Part shown: piece after piece, positions 10,181 through 18,887 of the stretch
How positions within the stretch are numbered: position 1 is the stretch's first letter
Layout of the letters: every line of letters begins with the position of its first letter
NCBI RefSeq assembly: GCF_005280655.1
Contig: NZ_CP040058.1
Coordinates: forward strand, 343,001 to 407,000
Source: Anaerostipes rhamnosivorans
GTDB lineage: Bacteria > Bacillota > Clostridia > Lachnospirales > Lachnospiraceae
Reading direction: 5' to 3'
Length of the DNA: 64,000 nt
Notes under the pieces: model-generated
What the model saw: the letters and a program-made list of their open reading frames with translations, nothing else
The model's database searches: none
Told to the model about the DNA's origin: nothing
Made by a program: the position numbers and the translations under genes

Positions 10181-11914
10181 ATGATACACAGTATGCGGAG
10201 TAAAGTATTCTTAGCGATTATCAGCATCACGCTTTTGACCGCATCAGCGATCACTCTGGTGTTCTACCTGAAGTCTACCCAGATGATCGAAGACAATTAT
10301 GGACAGAACCTATACGGTCGTATAGAACAGGTAGGAAATGCATTTGATGATGCCATGAAGGAGATCTATTACATCACGCTCCAGACCTCTGATGACGATG
10401 AACTTGTGAGCCAGGCAGAGAGTTATTCCCGAACAAAGAAGGTGGGGAGACTGGAAAAGATGTCATCCATCCTGGGCAGGTTTAAAAAACGGAACAGTGA
10501 TATCGGTTCCGTGTATCTGGTGATGCCGGGGCAGAAGACCATTGTAACGTCAGAAGACTATCCTATTTACGATAAAAAGGTAAAGCGGTCCATCCTTAAG
10601 AGTGTGGAGGAGGTTGCCCAAAAGGATCATCCGGTGATTATAACGGATCCGGTAAGAAACCAGAAAAAAGTATTGTCTTTTATTGAACCGCTCACGTCAG
10701 ATGAAGGAAGGACCATCGGCTATGTTATGTGCAATATCGAGGAGCGGGCCATCTATTATAAATACCTTGATATCCTAAACGACGGCAAATCCTCCGAGGC
10801 AGTACTGCTGAACAGGGAGAATGCCATTGTCTCCACAAAGAATGCGGAGTCCATGGGGAAATTATATAAAAACAGCGATTTCCCGAATGTCCAGCAAAAC
10901 GGTATTGTCAACAAGAGATATCCTGCAGTCATAGGGATCAGTTATAAGACGGTGTTCACCGGATGCAGTTTCTTTATCACTGTGGAAAAAAGCGTGGTGT
11001 TAAGCGACCTGAATCAGCTTAAGTATTTTCTATTGGCATTTTTATTCCTGTTTCTTGGGATCTCCATGATTCCTACTTATTTTGCTACCAGAGCCATGTA
11101 TGAACCGTTAAGGAACCTGACGGAGGCCATGGATGAGGTCAGCGGGGGAGAGCTGGATAAGCGGGTGGAAGTGCACACAAACGATGAGATCGGCAGACTC
11201 TCCAACGACTTCAATAACATGCTGAACCAGATTGAAAAGCTCATTGAGCGCCTGATCAAAGAAGAGGGGCTTAAAAAGGATGCGGAACTGGAAGCGCTCC
11301 AGTACCAGATTACCCCGCACTTTATGTACAATACATTAAACTCCATAAAGTTTGCAGCTCTGCTGAAGGGCGAAAAGGAGCTTGGGAATCTGATCGGAGA
11401 TTTTGTGGAGCTTCTGCAGGCCAGCGTCAACAAAAAAGGGACCTTTGTTACGGTTTCTGATGAGCTGCATATCCTGAACAATTATATCCATCTGCAGAAG
11501 ATTCGGTATGACGGGCATTTTGATGTGGAGTATGAGATTGACGAGAAGGCAGGAAGCTGTTTTGTACCCCGTCTGATCCTGCAGCCGCTGGTGGAGAACT
11601 CCATCCTTCACGGGCTTGATATGAAAAAAGATAACAGCCGGATTGAGATTAAAGCTATGATTGAGGAGGAATATCTCTGTATCAGTGTCAAAGATAACGG
11701 ACGGGGTATGACCCAGGAACAGATTTACGATTTACTGACAAAGAAGACGAAAAAAACAAATGGGCTCAGCGGGATCGGGGTAGCCAATGTCCGCGAGAGA
11801 CTGGAGCTGTATTACGGAAATAATGCCGGCCTTGGATATGACAGCAATTCTGACGGAACTTCGGCATATCTTTACCTTCCGGCTTACAAAGAGCAGAATC
11901 TGTATGCAGTGTGA
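10181..11914 (+). CDS. Sensor histidine kinase, YesM/LytS type
   Basis: This 577-residue membrane kinase has an N-terminal anchor (VFLAIISITLLTASAITLVFY), an extracellular sensor of about 250 residues, a second membrane segment near residues 285-305 and a HAMP domain to about 357. The phospho-acceptor is His380 in QITPHFMYNTLNS. The ATP-binding part has LQPLVENSILHGL, DNGRGM and GIGVANVRERL. Such kinases usually sense sugars and switch transport or catabolic genes. I start it at 10181 because GAGAGGAGG lies just upstream. The regulator gene follows after 13 bases. Confidence 0.92.
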   Translation: MIHSMRSKVFLAIISITLLTASAITLVFYLKSTQMIEDNYGQNLYGRIEQVGNAFDDAMKEIYYITLQTSDDDELVSQAESYSRTKKVGRLEKMSSILGRFKKRNSDIGSVYLVMPGQKTIVTSEDYPIYDKKVKRSILKSVEEVAQKDHPVIITDPVRNQKKVLSFIEPLTSDEGRTIGYVMCNIEERAIYYKYLDILNDGKSSEAVLLNRENAIVSTKNAESMGKLYKNSDFPNVQQNGIVNKRYPAVIGISYKTVFTGCSFFITVEKSVVLSDLNQLKYFLLAFLFLFLGISMIPTYFATRAMYEPLRNLTEAMDEVSGGELDKRVEVHTNDEIGRLSNDFNNMLNQIEKLIERLIKEEGLKKDAELEALQYQITPHFMYNTLNSIKFAALLKGEKELGNLIGDFVELLQASVNKKGTFVTVSDELHILNNYIHLQKIRYDGHFDVEYEIDEKAGSCFVPRLILQPLVENSILHGLDMKKDNSRIEIKAMIEEEYLCISVKDNGRGMTQEQIYDLLTKKTKKTNGLSGIGVANVRERLELYYGNNAGLGYDSNSDGTSAYLYLPAYKEQNLYAV

Positions 11915-11927
11915 AAGGAGAAACGCC

Positions 11928-13505
11928 ATGTACCGAACGATCATTGTAGATGACGATTTTTTAGTGCGGAGCTATTTAAAACAGCTGGATGCCTGGGAGA
12001 AAGCAGGCTATGAGATCACCGCGGATCTCCGGGACGGCGAGGAGGCCCTGGGTATGATCAAGGAGCAGCCGCCGGATGTTATCGTAACCGATATCTCCAT
12101 GCCTCTGATGGATGGAATCGATCTGATACGGAAGGTGCGGGAGATGGGCCTGTCTACATATATTATCGTTCTGAGCTGCCATGATGATTTTAATTATGTG
12201 AAAGAGGCCATGCGGCTGGGAGCCAATGAATATGTGCTAAAAAATTCTTTAGATGAGGATTCTCTTTTTGAGGTACTGAAAAATGCGGAGCACCATATGG
12301 ACAGCATGAAAAAGCAGAACACGGATGAGGAGCGGACAAAGAAGCTCATCAGAGCCGGAAGCCAGTCCTTAAAAATCCGGTTTTTTAACGAGATCCTGGC
12401 TGGGGACATGAGTCTTAAGGAGAGGGAGGAAAGGCGGAAGGAAGCCGGCATTAAAGGAAAATACATGAACAGCGCTGTTGTAAATATGTTCATACCAGGG
12501 TGGATGGGTATTAAGGACGGCCAGTCTCCGGCGGAGACAGAGCAGTATGCGGCGGGATTTATCGAGCGGCTTTCCAAACAGCTGGAAATGCTCCTGGGGG
12601 AAGAGAGCTGCAAGGCAGAGACGATCTCTCTGGGCGGAGGAATCTTCTGTTGTTTTTTGGATCTTTCGGATCTAAGCAGGAGCAGTGTGATGAAGCAGAA
12701 GCTCACCAGTGTGGCCTCTGCCTGTTTCCAGTGCTGTAAGGAAGAACCCTATGACTATGACATCGGGGTCAGCAACATCTGCATCGGTGAGGGCGGGATC
12801 CGCCAGGCGTACCAGCAGGCAAGGGAGACGATCAAGCTGAGTTTTTATGAGGACAGTGATATTCTGTATTTTGACAGCCAGAAGGCTATCGGCACAAAGA
12901 TGCCAGATTGTGCCCAGGAGCTTCTAAGCCATGCGAGGGAATATGCCGCGGGACGCAGGGAAAAGGAGATGAAGGCGGAATTCGGACAGGTCATAGACAT
13001 GTGCCGGGAGCTGAGGACAGATCCCAAGATCATCTTCCGGTGGATCCGCAGGCTGGACACGGCGGTAGGAACGGAACACAGCCAGGAAGAGCTGTTTAAG
13101 CTGACCCATGTGGAGCAGCTTAAACAGATATTTGAGGACTACAGAAAAAAGATCTTCCTGGGAGTGGGTAAAGAGGTGCCGGAAAGCGCTGGAACGCAGA
13201 TCAGACAGGCTGTCCAGTATATCAGGGAGCATTTTAAGGAGCAGATAGGGCTCCAGGAGGTGGCAGATGCAGTAGGCCTTAATTTTGCCTACCTGAGTTA
13301 TCTGTTTAAGCAGGAGATGGGGATAGGGTTTTCTGGTTTCCTTCTGGAACTACGGGTGGAATATGCAAAGGACCTGCTGAAAAATACCAGCTACAAGATC
13401 AAGGACGTGGCTTTGGAATCGGGATTTAACGATTATCACTATTTTTCAAAGGCATTTAAACGGCTCAATGGTATCAGTCCGGCAGAGTACCGCAGGAGGT
13501 CCTAA
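11928..13505 (+). CDS. AraC-family response regulator (YesN type)
   Basis: This 525-residue DNA-binding protein has an N-terminal receiver domain (TIIVDDDFLVRSYL, phospho-acceptor Asp55 in VTDISMPLMDG, and the late Lys in VLKNS), a middle region of about 270 residues and a C-terminal AraC double helix-turn-helix from about residue 425 (VADAVGLNFAYLSYLFKQ and IKDVALESGFNDYHYFSKAFK). It pairs with the kinase just upstream and probably controls iolE, iolG or a transporter elsewhere. The start ATG at 11928 follows GAAAGGAG. A terminator follows the stop. Confidence 0.93.
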   Translation: MYRTIIVDDDFLVRSYLKQLDAWEKAGYEITADLRDGEEALGMIKEQPPDVIVTDISMPLMDGIDLIRKVREMGLSTYIIVLSCHDDFNYVKEAMRLGANEYVLKNSLDEDSLFEVLKNAEHHMDSMKKQNTDEERTKKLIRAGSQSLKIRFFNEILAGDMSLKEREERRKEAGIKGKYMNSAVVNMFIPGWMGIKDGQSPAETEQYAAGFIERLSKQLEMLLGEESCKAETISLGGGIFCCFLDLSDLSRSSVMKQKLTSVASACFQCCKEEPYDYDIGVSNICIGEGGIRQAYQQARETIKLSFYEDSDILYFDSQKAIGTKMPDCAQELLSHAREYAAGRREKEMKAEFGQVIDMCRELRTDPKIIFRWIRRLDTAVGTEHSQEELFKLTHVEQLKQIFEDYRKKIFLGVGKEVPESAGTQIRQAVQYIREHFKEQIGLQEVADAVGLNFAYLSYLFKQEMGIGFSGFLLELRVEYAKDLLKNTSYKIKDVALESGFNDYHYFSKAFKRLNGISPAEYRRRS

Positions 13506-13516
13506 AAATAAGACAC

Positions 13517-13574
13517 AAAATCGGGAATATCTATTTTTAGTACAACAAAGCTAAAAATATTCCCGATTTTTTTG
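13517..13574 (+). terminator. Rho-independent terminator after the response regulator
   Basis: A long stem pairs AAAATCGGGAATAT (13517-13530) and the following TTTTAG with CTAAAA and ATATTCCCGATTTT, with a 4-nt bulge. A T run follows. It separates the regulator from iolE. Confidence 0.88.
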
Positions 13575-13635
13575 ATCCTCTACCGTGGTATCCTTTATTC
13601 AGATCAAAAAAGAACACGGATAAAGGAGAAGTGCT

Positions 13636-14535
13636 ATGTTTAACAAAGAAAAAGTAAAATTAGGAATTGCCCCGATCGCTTGGACCAACGATGATCTTCC
13701 GGATCTTGGAAAAGAAAACACCTTTGAGCAGTGTGTCAGTGAAATGGCATTGGCAGGGTACACTGGTTCCGAAGTAGGAAATAAATATCCAAAGGACCCA
13801 GAGGTTCTAAAAAAGGCCCTGAAACTCCGGGGAATGGAGATCTGCAATCAGTGGTTCTCATCATTTTTGATCACAAAGCCATTTGAAGAGGTGGAAAAAG
13901 AGTTCCGCGCTCAACTGAGTTTCTTAAAGGCTGTGGGAGCAAAGATCATTGGTGCTTCTGAACAGAGCCACAGTGTACAGGGTATGCTGGATACTCCGAT
14001 CTTTGGACATAAGTATGTGATGAATGACGAAGAGTGGGAAACCTTCTGTACGGGAATGAATAAGTTAGGAAAAATCGCAAAAGAAGAATACGGCATCAGC
14101 TTAACCTTCCACCATCATATGGGAACTGTGGTACAGGACCCGGATGAAGTGGAAAGAATGATGGCAAACACAGATCCTGAATATGTGAATCTGTTATTTG
14201 ATACAGGGCATTTTACATACTGCGGGGCAGATCCTCTTGAAATGGTGAAAAAATATGTGGACCGCATCAAACATGTCCATCTTAAGGATATCCGTCCGGA
14301 AATCGTAGAAAAAGTGAAAGCAGAAAACTTAAGCTTCTTAGATGGTGTGCGTATGGGGGCGTTTACGGTACCGGGTGACGGATGTATTGATTTTGATCCG
14401 ATCTTTAAGGTGCTTGAAGATTCAGGATATGAAGGATATATGCTGGTAGAGGCAGAACAGGATCCGGCCAAGGCAAATCCGCTTGAATATGCCATGAAGG
14501 CAAGAAAATTCATCGCTGAGAAAACTGGATTATAA
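13636..14535 (+). CDS. iolE: Myo-inosose-2 dehydratase-like protein
   Basis: This 299-residue TIM-barrel protein of the sugar isomerase/AP endonuclease 2 family opens with LGIAPIAWTNDDLPDLG, close to the IolE signature, then EMALAGYTGSEVGNKYP. Metal ligands are likely in SLTFHHHMGT, NLLFDTGHFTYCG, IKHVHLKDIRPE and YMLVEAEQDP. IolE dehydrates 2-keto-myo-inositol to the dione of the inositol pathway. Here it would use the product of the IolG-like enzyme at 8508. The other iol genes (iolB, C, D, J) are not in this window. Start ATG follows AAAGGAGAAG. Confidence 0.9.
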   Translation: MFNKEKVKLGIAPIAWTNDDLPDLGKENTFEQCVSEMALAGYTGSEVGNKYPKDPEVLKKALKLRGMEICNQWFSSFLITKPFEEVEKEFRAQLSFLKAVGAKIIGASEQSHSVQGMLDTPIFGHKYVMNDEEWETFCTGMNKLGKIAKEEYGISLTFHHHMGTVVQDPDEVERMMANTDPEYVNLLFDTGHFTYCGADPLEMVKKYVDRIKHVHLKDIRPEIVEKVKAENLSFLDGVRMGAFTVPGDGCIDFDPIFKVLEDSGYEGYMLVEAEQDPAKANPLEYAMKARKFIAEKTGL

Positions 14536-14556
14536 GAATAATGATATAGAATAGAC

Positions 14557-14599
14557 AAAATGCTGTTGGAGGAACGAAAAGTTCTTCTGACAGCATTTT
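14557..14599 (+). terminator. Rho-independent terminator after iolE
   Basis: A 19-bp stem (14557-14575 with 14581-14599, containing wobble pairs) has a 5-nt loop and AAAA and TTTT arms. It ends the iolE transcript. Confidence 0.88.
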
Positions 14600-14663
14600 C
14601 TGCCCAGAGAACCTATAATATGGGGTAACTATGTGGCGATAGAAAATAGAAAATTCATTTGTT

Positions 14664-14736
14664 ACAAACAAAAGACCCCGCATGCCTGCGGGGTCTTTAA
14701 TGAAAAGAGAGGATTAAAATATATATGAAAAACTAT
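14664..14736 (-). ncRNA. Putative small RNA, copy 1 of a paralogous pair
   Basis: Read on the minus strand, a promoter at 14743-14770 is followed by a conserved leader that includes TTAAGACATAGTTTTTCAT and then AATCCTCTCTTTT. It ends in a strong GC-rich terminator hairpin (14671-14698, stem AAAGACCCCGCA, loop 4) with a TTTTGTTTG tail. The predicted RNA is about 73 nt. No coding gene lies on this strand here; the nearest minus-strand gene ends at 14833 upstream. A diverged second copy lies at 19686 on the plus strand. The UCCUCUCU stretch could pair with Shine-Dalgarno sequences. Confidence 0.6.
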
Positions 14737-14742
14737 GTCTTA

Positions 14743-14770
14743 AGTATATCAGTTTTATATCCGAATACAA
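14743..14770 (-). promoter_or_regulatory. Sigma-A-type promoter of putative small RNA 1
   Basis: On the minus strand TTGTAT (14765-14770) and TATACT (14743-14748) are 16 bases apart. The same spacing and boxes occur in the second copy at 19652-19679. A shared TTTAGAATTGTTTA block lies about 15 bases upstream of both. Confidence 0.6.
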
Positions 14771-14832
14771 TGTATAGAAACTAAACAATTCTAAACATCC
14801 TATAAACAAACATTAAGAAAGTCTTGTGTTTC

Positions 14833-15312
14833 TTATGGAAGGATAGGGTGGCTTTTTATATAGTCCTCCATAATGTAAGCGGCACAGCCGACGATCTGGG
14901 CACAGGGACGCTTCTTATAATAATCTTTTGTGCGTTCCTCAGGGACGTAGGTTTCCTTTTTCTGCTCCAGGCCCAGCAGTTCGCGGCAGACGATGGAGCC
15001 GTTTACATCTTCAAATGAGCGGGCAAGTTCCTGGATGTGCCTGTAATGCTCTGTCTTGGCTTGGCGGTCAGTGGGGGAATCGTATCCGTACAGGATACCG
15101 GCAGCAAGAAACATACCGCTGACGGATCCGCAGACCTCCCGGAGTCTTCCCATACCTCCGCCGAAAGAAGAACTCAATCTCAGTGCGGTCTTCCTGTCCA
15201 TATCATAGAGGTCCTGGAAGGCCAGAAATACAGACTGGGAACAGTTGTAGCCTTCTTTAAATAAATCCATGGCCTTTTGGGCATATTGACTGGAAGTGAG
15301 ATCAATGTTCAT
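14833..15312 (-). CDS. C_GCAxxG_C_C family redox-associated protein
   Basis: This 159-residue protein has the spaced cysteine pattern of the family: GYNCSQSVFLAF, SSFGGGMGRLREVCGSVSGMFLAAG, IVCRELLG and CAQIVGCAAYIMEDYI. Members are thought to be redox or metal-binding proteins, but no reaction is established. I place the start at 15312 because the ATG there has AAGGAG upstream; the longer frame to 15399 runs into the tRNA leader region. It lies just downstream of tRNA-Lys on the same strand and may share its transcript. Confidence 0.85.
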   Translation of the reverse strand: MNIDLTSSQYAQKAMDLFKEGYNCSQSVFLAFQDLYDMDRKTALRLSSSFGGGMGRLREVCGSVSGMFLAAGILYGYDSPTDRQAKTEHYRHIQELARSFEDVNGSIVCRELLGLEQKKETYVPEERTKDYYKKRPCAQIVGCAAYIMEDYIKSHPILP

Positions 15313-15418
15313 ATGTGGCTCCTTTTCTTTTGCGTGTTGCGGAAACGGTTTTATCAAATAAAAATATAAACAAAAAACACCATCCCCAGCCCCAAACAAG
15401 CCAAAAATAGTGTTTTAA

Positions 15419-15491
15419 TACGCGATGAGGGGCTCGAACCCTCGACACCCTGATTAAGAGTCAGGTGCTCTACCAACTGAGCTAATCACGC
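15419..15491 (-). tRNA. tRNA-Lys (anticodon CTT)
   Basis: On the minus strand the sequence folds as a 73-nt cloverleaf. The acceptor strand is GCGTGAT, the D-loop is AGCTCAGTTGGTAGAGC, and the anticodon stem-loop is CTGACTCTTAATCAG with CTT at the anticodon. The T-loop is GGTTCGAGCCC. CCA is not encoded. It decodes AAG codons. Confidence 0.96.
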
Positions 15492-15738
15492 TTATTTCTT
15501 TGTGCGCTGCTTTTTCAACGCAAGGATTATTATATATGATGTTTTTGATAATTGCAAGTGAAAAATGAAAATTTTTTTGTATTTTTTTGTCGGCCGTTAA
15601 AAGAAGCCGATATTTTAATCTGATTAAGAGGAAAAGAAGAAGAGCAAAAGCCCCTGGACCCTATACTTTTCCGCATCTTTGTGCTAGAATAAACCCAAAA
15701 TTTGATTGTGCCCTGGGATAGAAGAAGGAGTGTAAAAT

Positions 15739-16902
15739 TTGAAAAATAATAAATTTGAATCCAATAAAAAGTACTTTACCATATCGATTTATTCGATCGT
15801 CGTGATCTTGATCGGATGTATTATTTTCCGTCTGGTGAATAATTGGGCATCGACCATCGGTATCCTGACAGATCTGTGGGATACGATCTTTCCGTTTTTT
15901 ATTGGCTTTCTGATTGCATACGTTATGAATCCGGTTGTGGGTTTCTTTAATGAGAAAGTATTTGTAACATTATTCGGTGAAAAGAGAAAGAAGATTAATC
16001 GGGCAGCGGCGATTCTTACTACCTACATTATATTAGTAGGGGCACTCACCATCTGTCTGATCTTCATTGTTCCTCAGCTCTATGACAGTATCAAAGAGTT
16101 GTCCAATCAGATCCCGGTGATCTCTGATAAGATCATGGGGATGCTGGATCACTACAAGGAGAGCGGTTCCGGACTGATGCCTCCTGAATTGATGGACACA
16201 CTTGAGACCAAAAGCCTGCCGAAGCTTGTGCAGCTGTCCAACCAGATGCTGACGGATGCGATTCCAATGCTCTATAATTTTTCAATATCATTTGTGAAGT
16301 GGTTATTTAATTTGTTTATCGCTTTTGTGGTCTCCATCTATATGACAGCAGATAAGCAGATTTTAAAAAGCTCCTGCCGCAGAATCATTTTCGCTGTTTT
16401 TCCGTATGATGCAGCTGTGCCGGTTATCCACGGACTGAAAGAGTGTCACAACATCTTTTCCGGATATATCATCGGAAAGTCACTAGACTCCCTGATCATC
16501 GGATGTCTCTGTTTCTTTCTTATGAGCATCCTTCATCTTCCCTACACTGTGCTGATCAGTGTCATCGTTGGAGTGACGAACATGATCCCATATTTCGGAC
16601 CGTTTATCGGAGCTGTTCCGGGCGCATTTATCCTGTTTATCGTGAGTCCGTATAAAGCACTGATCTTCCTTGCGATGATCCTGGTTTTGCAGCAGTTTGA
16701 CGGACTGGTACTGGGACCGAAGATCCTGGGCAATTCTACTGGTGTCCGCCCAATCCTGATCCTGTTTTCCATTACAGTGGGAGGTGCTTACTTCGGACCT
16801 TTGGGGATGTTCCTGGGAGTACCGTTTTTTGCAGTGGTACAGTACTTGATCAATAATTGGGTAAACTACAGGCTATACAAAAAGAATCTGAATATCGATT
16901 AG
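15739..16902 (+). CDS. AI-2E family transporter (UPF0118)
   Basis: This 387-residue membrane protein has about eight hydrophobic segments, starting with ISIYSIVVILIGCIIFRLV. The late motifs GVTNMIPYFGPFIGAVPGA and FDGLVLGPKILGNSTGV are those of the AI-2E/PerM family, some members of which are sodium/proton antiporters or export autoinducer-2. The substrate here is unknown. The start is TTG after GAAGGAG. The nitrilase gene follows after 10 bases, so the two are likely one operon. Confidence 0.93.
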   Translation: MKNNKFESNKKYFTISIYSIVVILIGCIIFRLVNNWASTIGILTDLWDTIFPFFIGFLIAYVMNPVVGFFNEKVFVTLFGEKRKKINRAAAILTTYIILVGALTICLIFIVPQLYDSIKELSNQIPVISDKIMGMLDHYKESGSGLMPPELMDTLETKSLPKLVQLSNQMLTDAIPMLYNFSISFVKWLFNLFIAFVVSIYMTADKQILKSSCRRIIFAVFPYDAAVPVIHGLKECHNIFSGYIIGKSLDSLIIGCLCFFLMSILHLPYTVLISVIVGVTNMIPYFGPFIGAVPGAFILFIVSPYKALIFLAMILVLQQFDGLVLGPKILGNSTGVRPILILFSITVGGAYFGPLGMFLGVPFFAVVQYLINNWVNYRLYKKNLNID

Positions 16903-16912
16903 GAGGAAGGAC

Positions 16913-17746
16913 ATGAATCCCGTTGTTGCAATGGTCCAGTGCAGATCCTCTGCAGAGCCGGAGGATAACCTTCAGAAAGCAGAACAGTTCTGCCGGGAAG
17001 GATATGAAAATAATGTGAAGTTTACGATCTTTCCAGAGTACTTTATGACATATTACCCTATGGACAGGGCAGAGTATTACAAGAGAGCGCAGTCTCTTGA
17101 CGGACCGTTTGTCAGAGAGATGAAAAAGCTGTCTGTAAAATATGCGCAATGGATTCTGTTTGGAATGAATGAGAAACCGGAGCGGGAAAGCGGCGGGAAG
17201 TGCTTTAACACTGCTGTTCTCATAGATGATAGTGGAACTGTGCGTTCAGTTTACAGGAAGGCCCATCTGTTTGATGCATTCTCCTGGAGGGAGTCGGAAG
17301 ATACAATGCCGGGAGATGCCTTGCCTGAGCCGGTGGATACTCCGTTCGGAAAGATTGGTCTGGGGATTTGTTATGATCTGAGATTCCCAGAGCCGTCCAG
17401 GATCCAGACATTAAAGGGTGCCGATATGTTAGTCTACCCATCAGCATGGGTGGACGGACCGGATAAGTTTATGCAGTGGGAGACTTTGCTCAGGGCGAGA
17501 GCTATTGAGAACGGCGTGTTTGCCATCGGTTGCTGTCACTACAGCGAAGAACACTATATGGGAAGAAGCCTTGCATTTGATCCTTCTGGTAAAAAGATCG
17601 CAAAGGCCGGCTCCGGTGAGGAGCTTATCGTGCTGACAATCGATACAGAGAAAGCGGCACAGGTCAAAAAGCAGGTGCCTTCCTTAAAAAACCGACGTAC
17701 AGATCTATATGATATTTCCCAGAGAAACAGTGAAAAATCCAAGTAG
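16913..17746 (+). CDS. Carbon-nitrogen hydrolase (nitrilase superfamily)
   Basis: This 277-residue enzyme has the Glu-Lys-Cys triad: Glu42 in FTIFPEYF, the Lys in YRKAHLFD, and the Cys in GLGICYDLRFPE. It matches the Nit/omega-amidase branch, which hydrolyses amides of small acids such as deaminated glutathione or 2-oxoglutaramate. The precise substrate is not shown. The start ATG follows AGGAGGAAGG, 10 bases after the transporter stop. Confidence 0.9.
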   Translation: MNPVVAMVQCRSSAEPEDNLQKAEQFCREGYENNVKFTIFPEYFMTYYPMDRAEYYKRAQSLDGPFVREMKKLSVKYAQWILFGMNEKPERESGGKCFNTAVLIDDSGTVRSVYRKAHLFDAFSWRESEDTMPGDALPEPVDTPFGKIGLGICYDLRFPEPSRIQTLKGADMLVYPSAWVDGPDKFMQWETLLRARAIENGVFAIGCCHYSEEHYMGRSLAFDPSGKKIAKAGSGEELIVLTIDTEKAAQVKKQVPSLKNRRTDLYDISQRNSEKSK

Positions 17747-17766
17747 TAAAAAGGATAGGAGCATAA

Positions 17767-17943
17767 AAATTCAAACTGGAAGGAGACCGATTATATCGAG
17801 AGTATGCAGAGGAAAAATTACCTCTATGTGAGACAGAGCAGGTTCCAGTGCCCTATGACAATGGACGAGCTCAGCGGGAAGATAAAAAGATCCCGTTAAG
17901 CAAAGGAAGAATAGAAGGACTGAGAAAATATTATGGCTTTTAG
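17767..17943 (+). pseudogene. Start-less open frame, possible gene remnant
   Basis: A 58-codon frame opens after a TAA and stops at 17941-17943. It reads as charged, protein-like sequence (EYAEEKLPLCETEQVPV, then RIEGLRKYYGF at the end) but has no ATG, GTG or TTG start. I do not recognise it. It may be the tail of a deleted gene or chance. Confidence 0.25.
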
Positions 17944-17983
17944 CAGCTCTTTTCATGATCCATATGTATCCATTTATCAAATA

Positions 17984-18011
17984 TTGATTGTATCCACCCC
18001 CAAAATACAAT
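17984..18011 (+). promoter_or_regulatory. Likely promoter of the ABC-2 exporter operon
   Basis: TTGATT (17984-17989) and TACAAT (18006-18011) are 16 bases apart, 30 bases before the start of the ATPase gene. The two boxes fit a sigma-A promoter. Confidence 0.5.
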
Positions 18012-18041
18012 AGAATGCAAATATAACGAGGAGGTATTTAC

Positions 18042-18887
18042 ATGAATCAAGACTGCATTACAATGGAACACGTGGGCATTGCATTTCAGGACAAAAAGGC
18101 GTTGAGCGATGTCAATATAAAAGTATCCGAGGGAGAAATCTTTGGATTTCTAGGACCCAGCGGTGCTGGAAAAACAACGACCATCAAGTTATTGAGTGCA
18201 CAGCTGACCCAGTATACAGGACAGATTTCTGTCATGGGAATGGAGCCCATGAAGAATGTCAGCGCACTGTACCAGAATATTGGAATTTTATCTGACAACA
18301 GCGGTTTCTATGAGAAGATGTCTGTGGAGGAAAACTTAAAGATCTTTGCGGAGATCTACAGGCTTCCGAAAACGAGGATTCCAGAGGTGTTGGAACAGCT
18401 CCATCTTGCCGGTGACGAAAAGAAAAAGGCCGAAAAGCTTTCCCGCGGAATGAAACAGCGGCTGCTGTTTGCCAGGGCTATCCTGCACAAACCTAAACTT
18501 CTGTTTCTGGACGAACCAACGGCCAATCTGGACCCGTCTACAAGTGAAGATGTACATAATATCATCAAAGACCTGAACAAAAACGGAACGACAGTGTTCC
18601 TCACCACACATGACATGGAAGAAGCGGATGAACTCTGCAGCAGAGTGGCATTCCTCAATGAGGGGAGCATCAAAGAGGTCGGTGTTCCTGAGGAATTAAA
18701 GATCAAGTATGCAAAAGACAAGGTGCGGGTCCTCTACGGAGACGGCACGGTAAAAGAGTTACCGAAAGACAAAGAATCCATAGCCAGTGAACTTTCCCGT
18801 ACAGACAAAGAGATTGTGACCATCCATTCAGTGGAACCCGACTTAAAAACTATTTTCTTAGATCTGACAGGGAGGGAATTAGCATGA
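18042..18887 (+). CDS. ABC transporter ATP-binding protein
   Basis: This 281-residue ATPase has Walker A GPSGAGKTT near residues 37-45, a signature LSRGMKQRL and Walker B LLFLDEPTANLDPSTSED. The final 70 residues form the short C-terminal extension common in ABC-2 exporters. It powers the permease encoded next, whose ATG overlaps its stop by 4 bases. The substrate is unknown; similar pairs export antibiotics, peptides or lipids. Start ATG follows CGAGGAGG. Confidence 0.93.
   Translation: MNQDCITMEHVGIAFQDKKALSDVNIKVSEGEIFGFLGPSGAGKTTTIKLLSAQLTQYTGQISVMGMEPMKNVSALYQNIGILSDNSGFYEKMSVEENLKIFAEIYRLPKTRIPEVLEQLHLAGDEKKKAEKLSRGMKQRLLFARAILHKPKLLFLDEPTANLDPSTSEDVHNIIKDLNKNGTTVFLTTHDMEEADELCSRVAFLNEGSIKEVGVPEELKIKYAKDKVRVLYGDGTVKELPKDKESIASELSRTDKEIVTIHSVEPDLKTIFLDLTGRELA

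Noticed and set aside
14725..14785. Nineteen-codon plus-strand frame (MKNYVLSISVLYPN) with a GAGAGG site, similar in copy 2
   Set aside because: The peptides differ in their second half, while the opposite strand keeps a promoter and terminator, so conservation is better explained by the minus-strand RNA.
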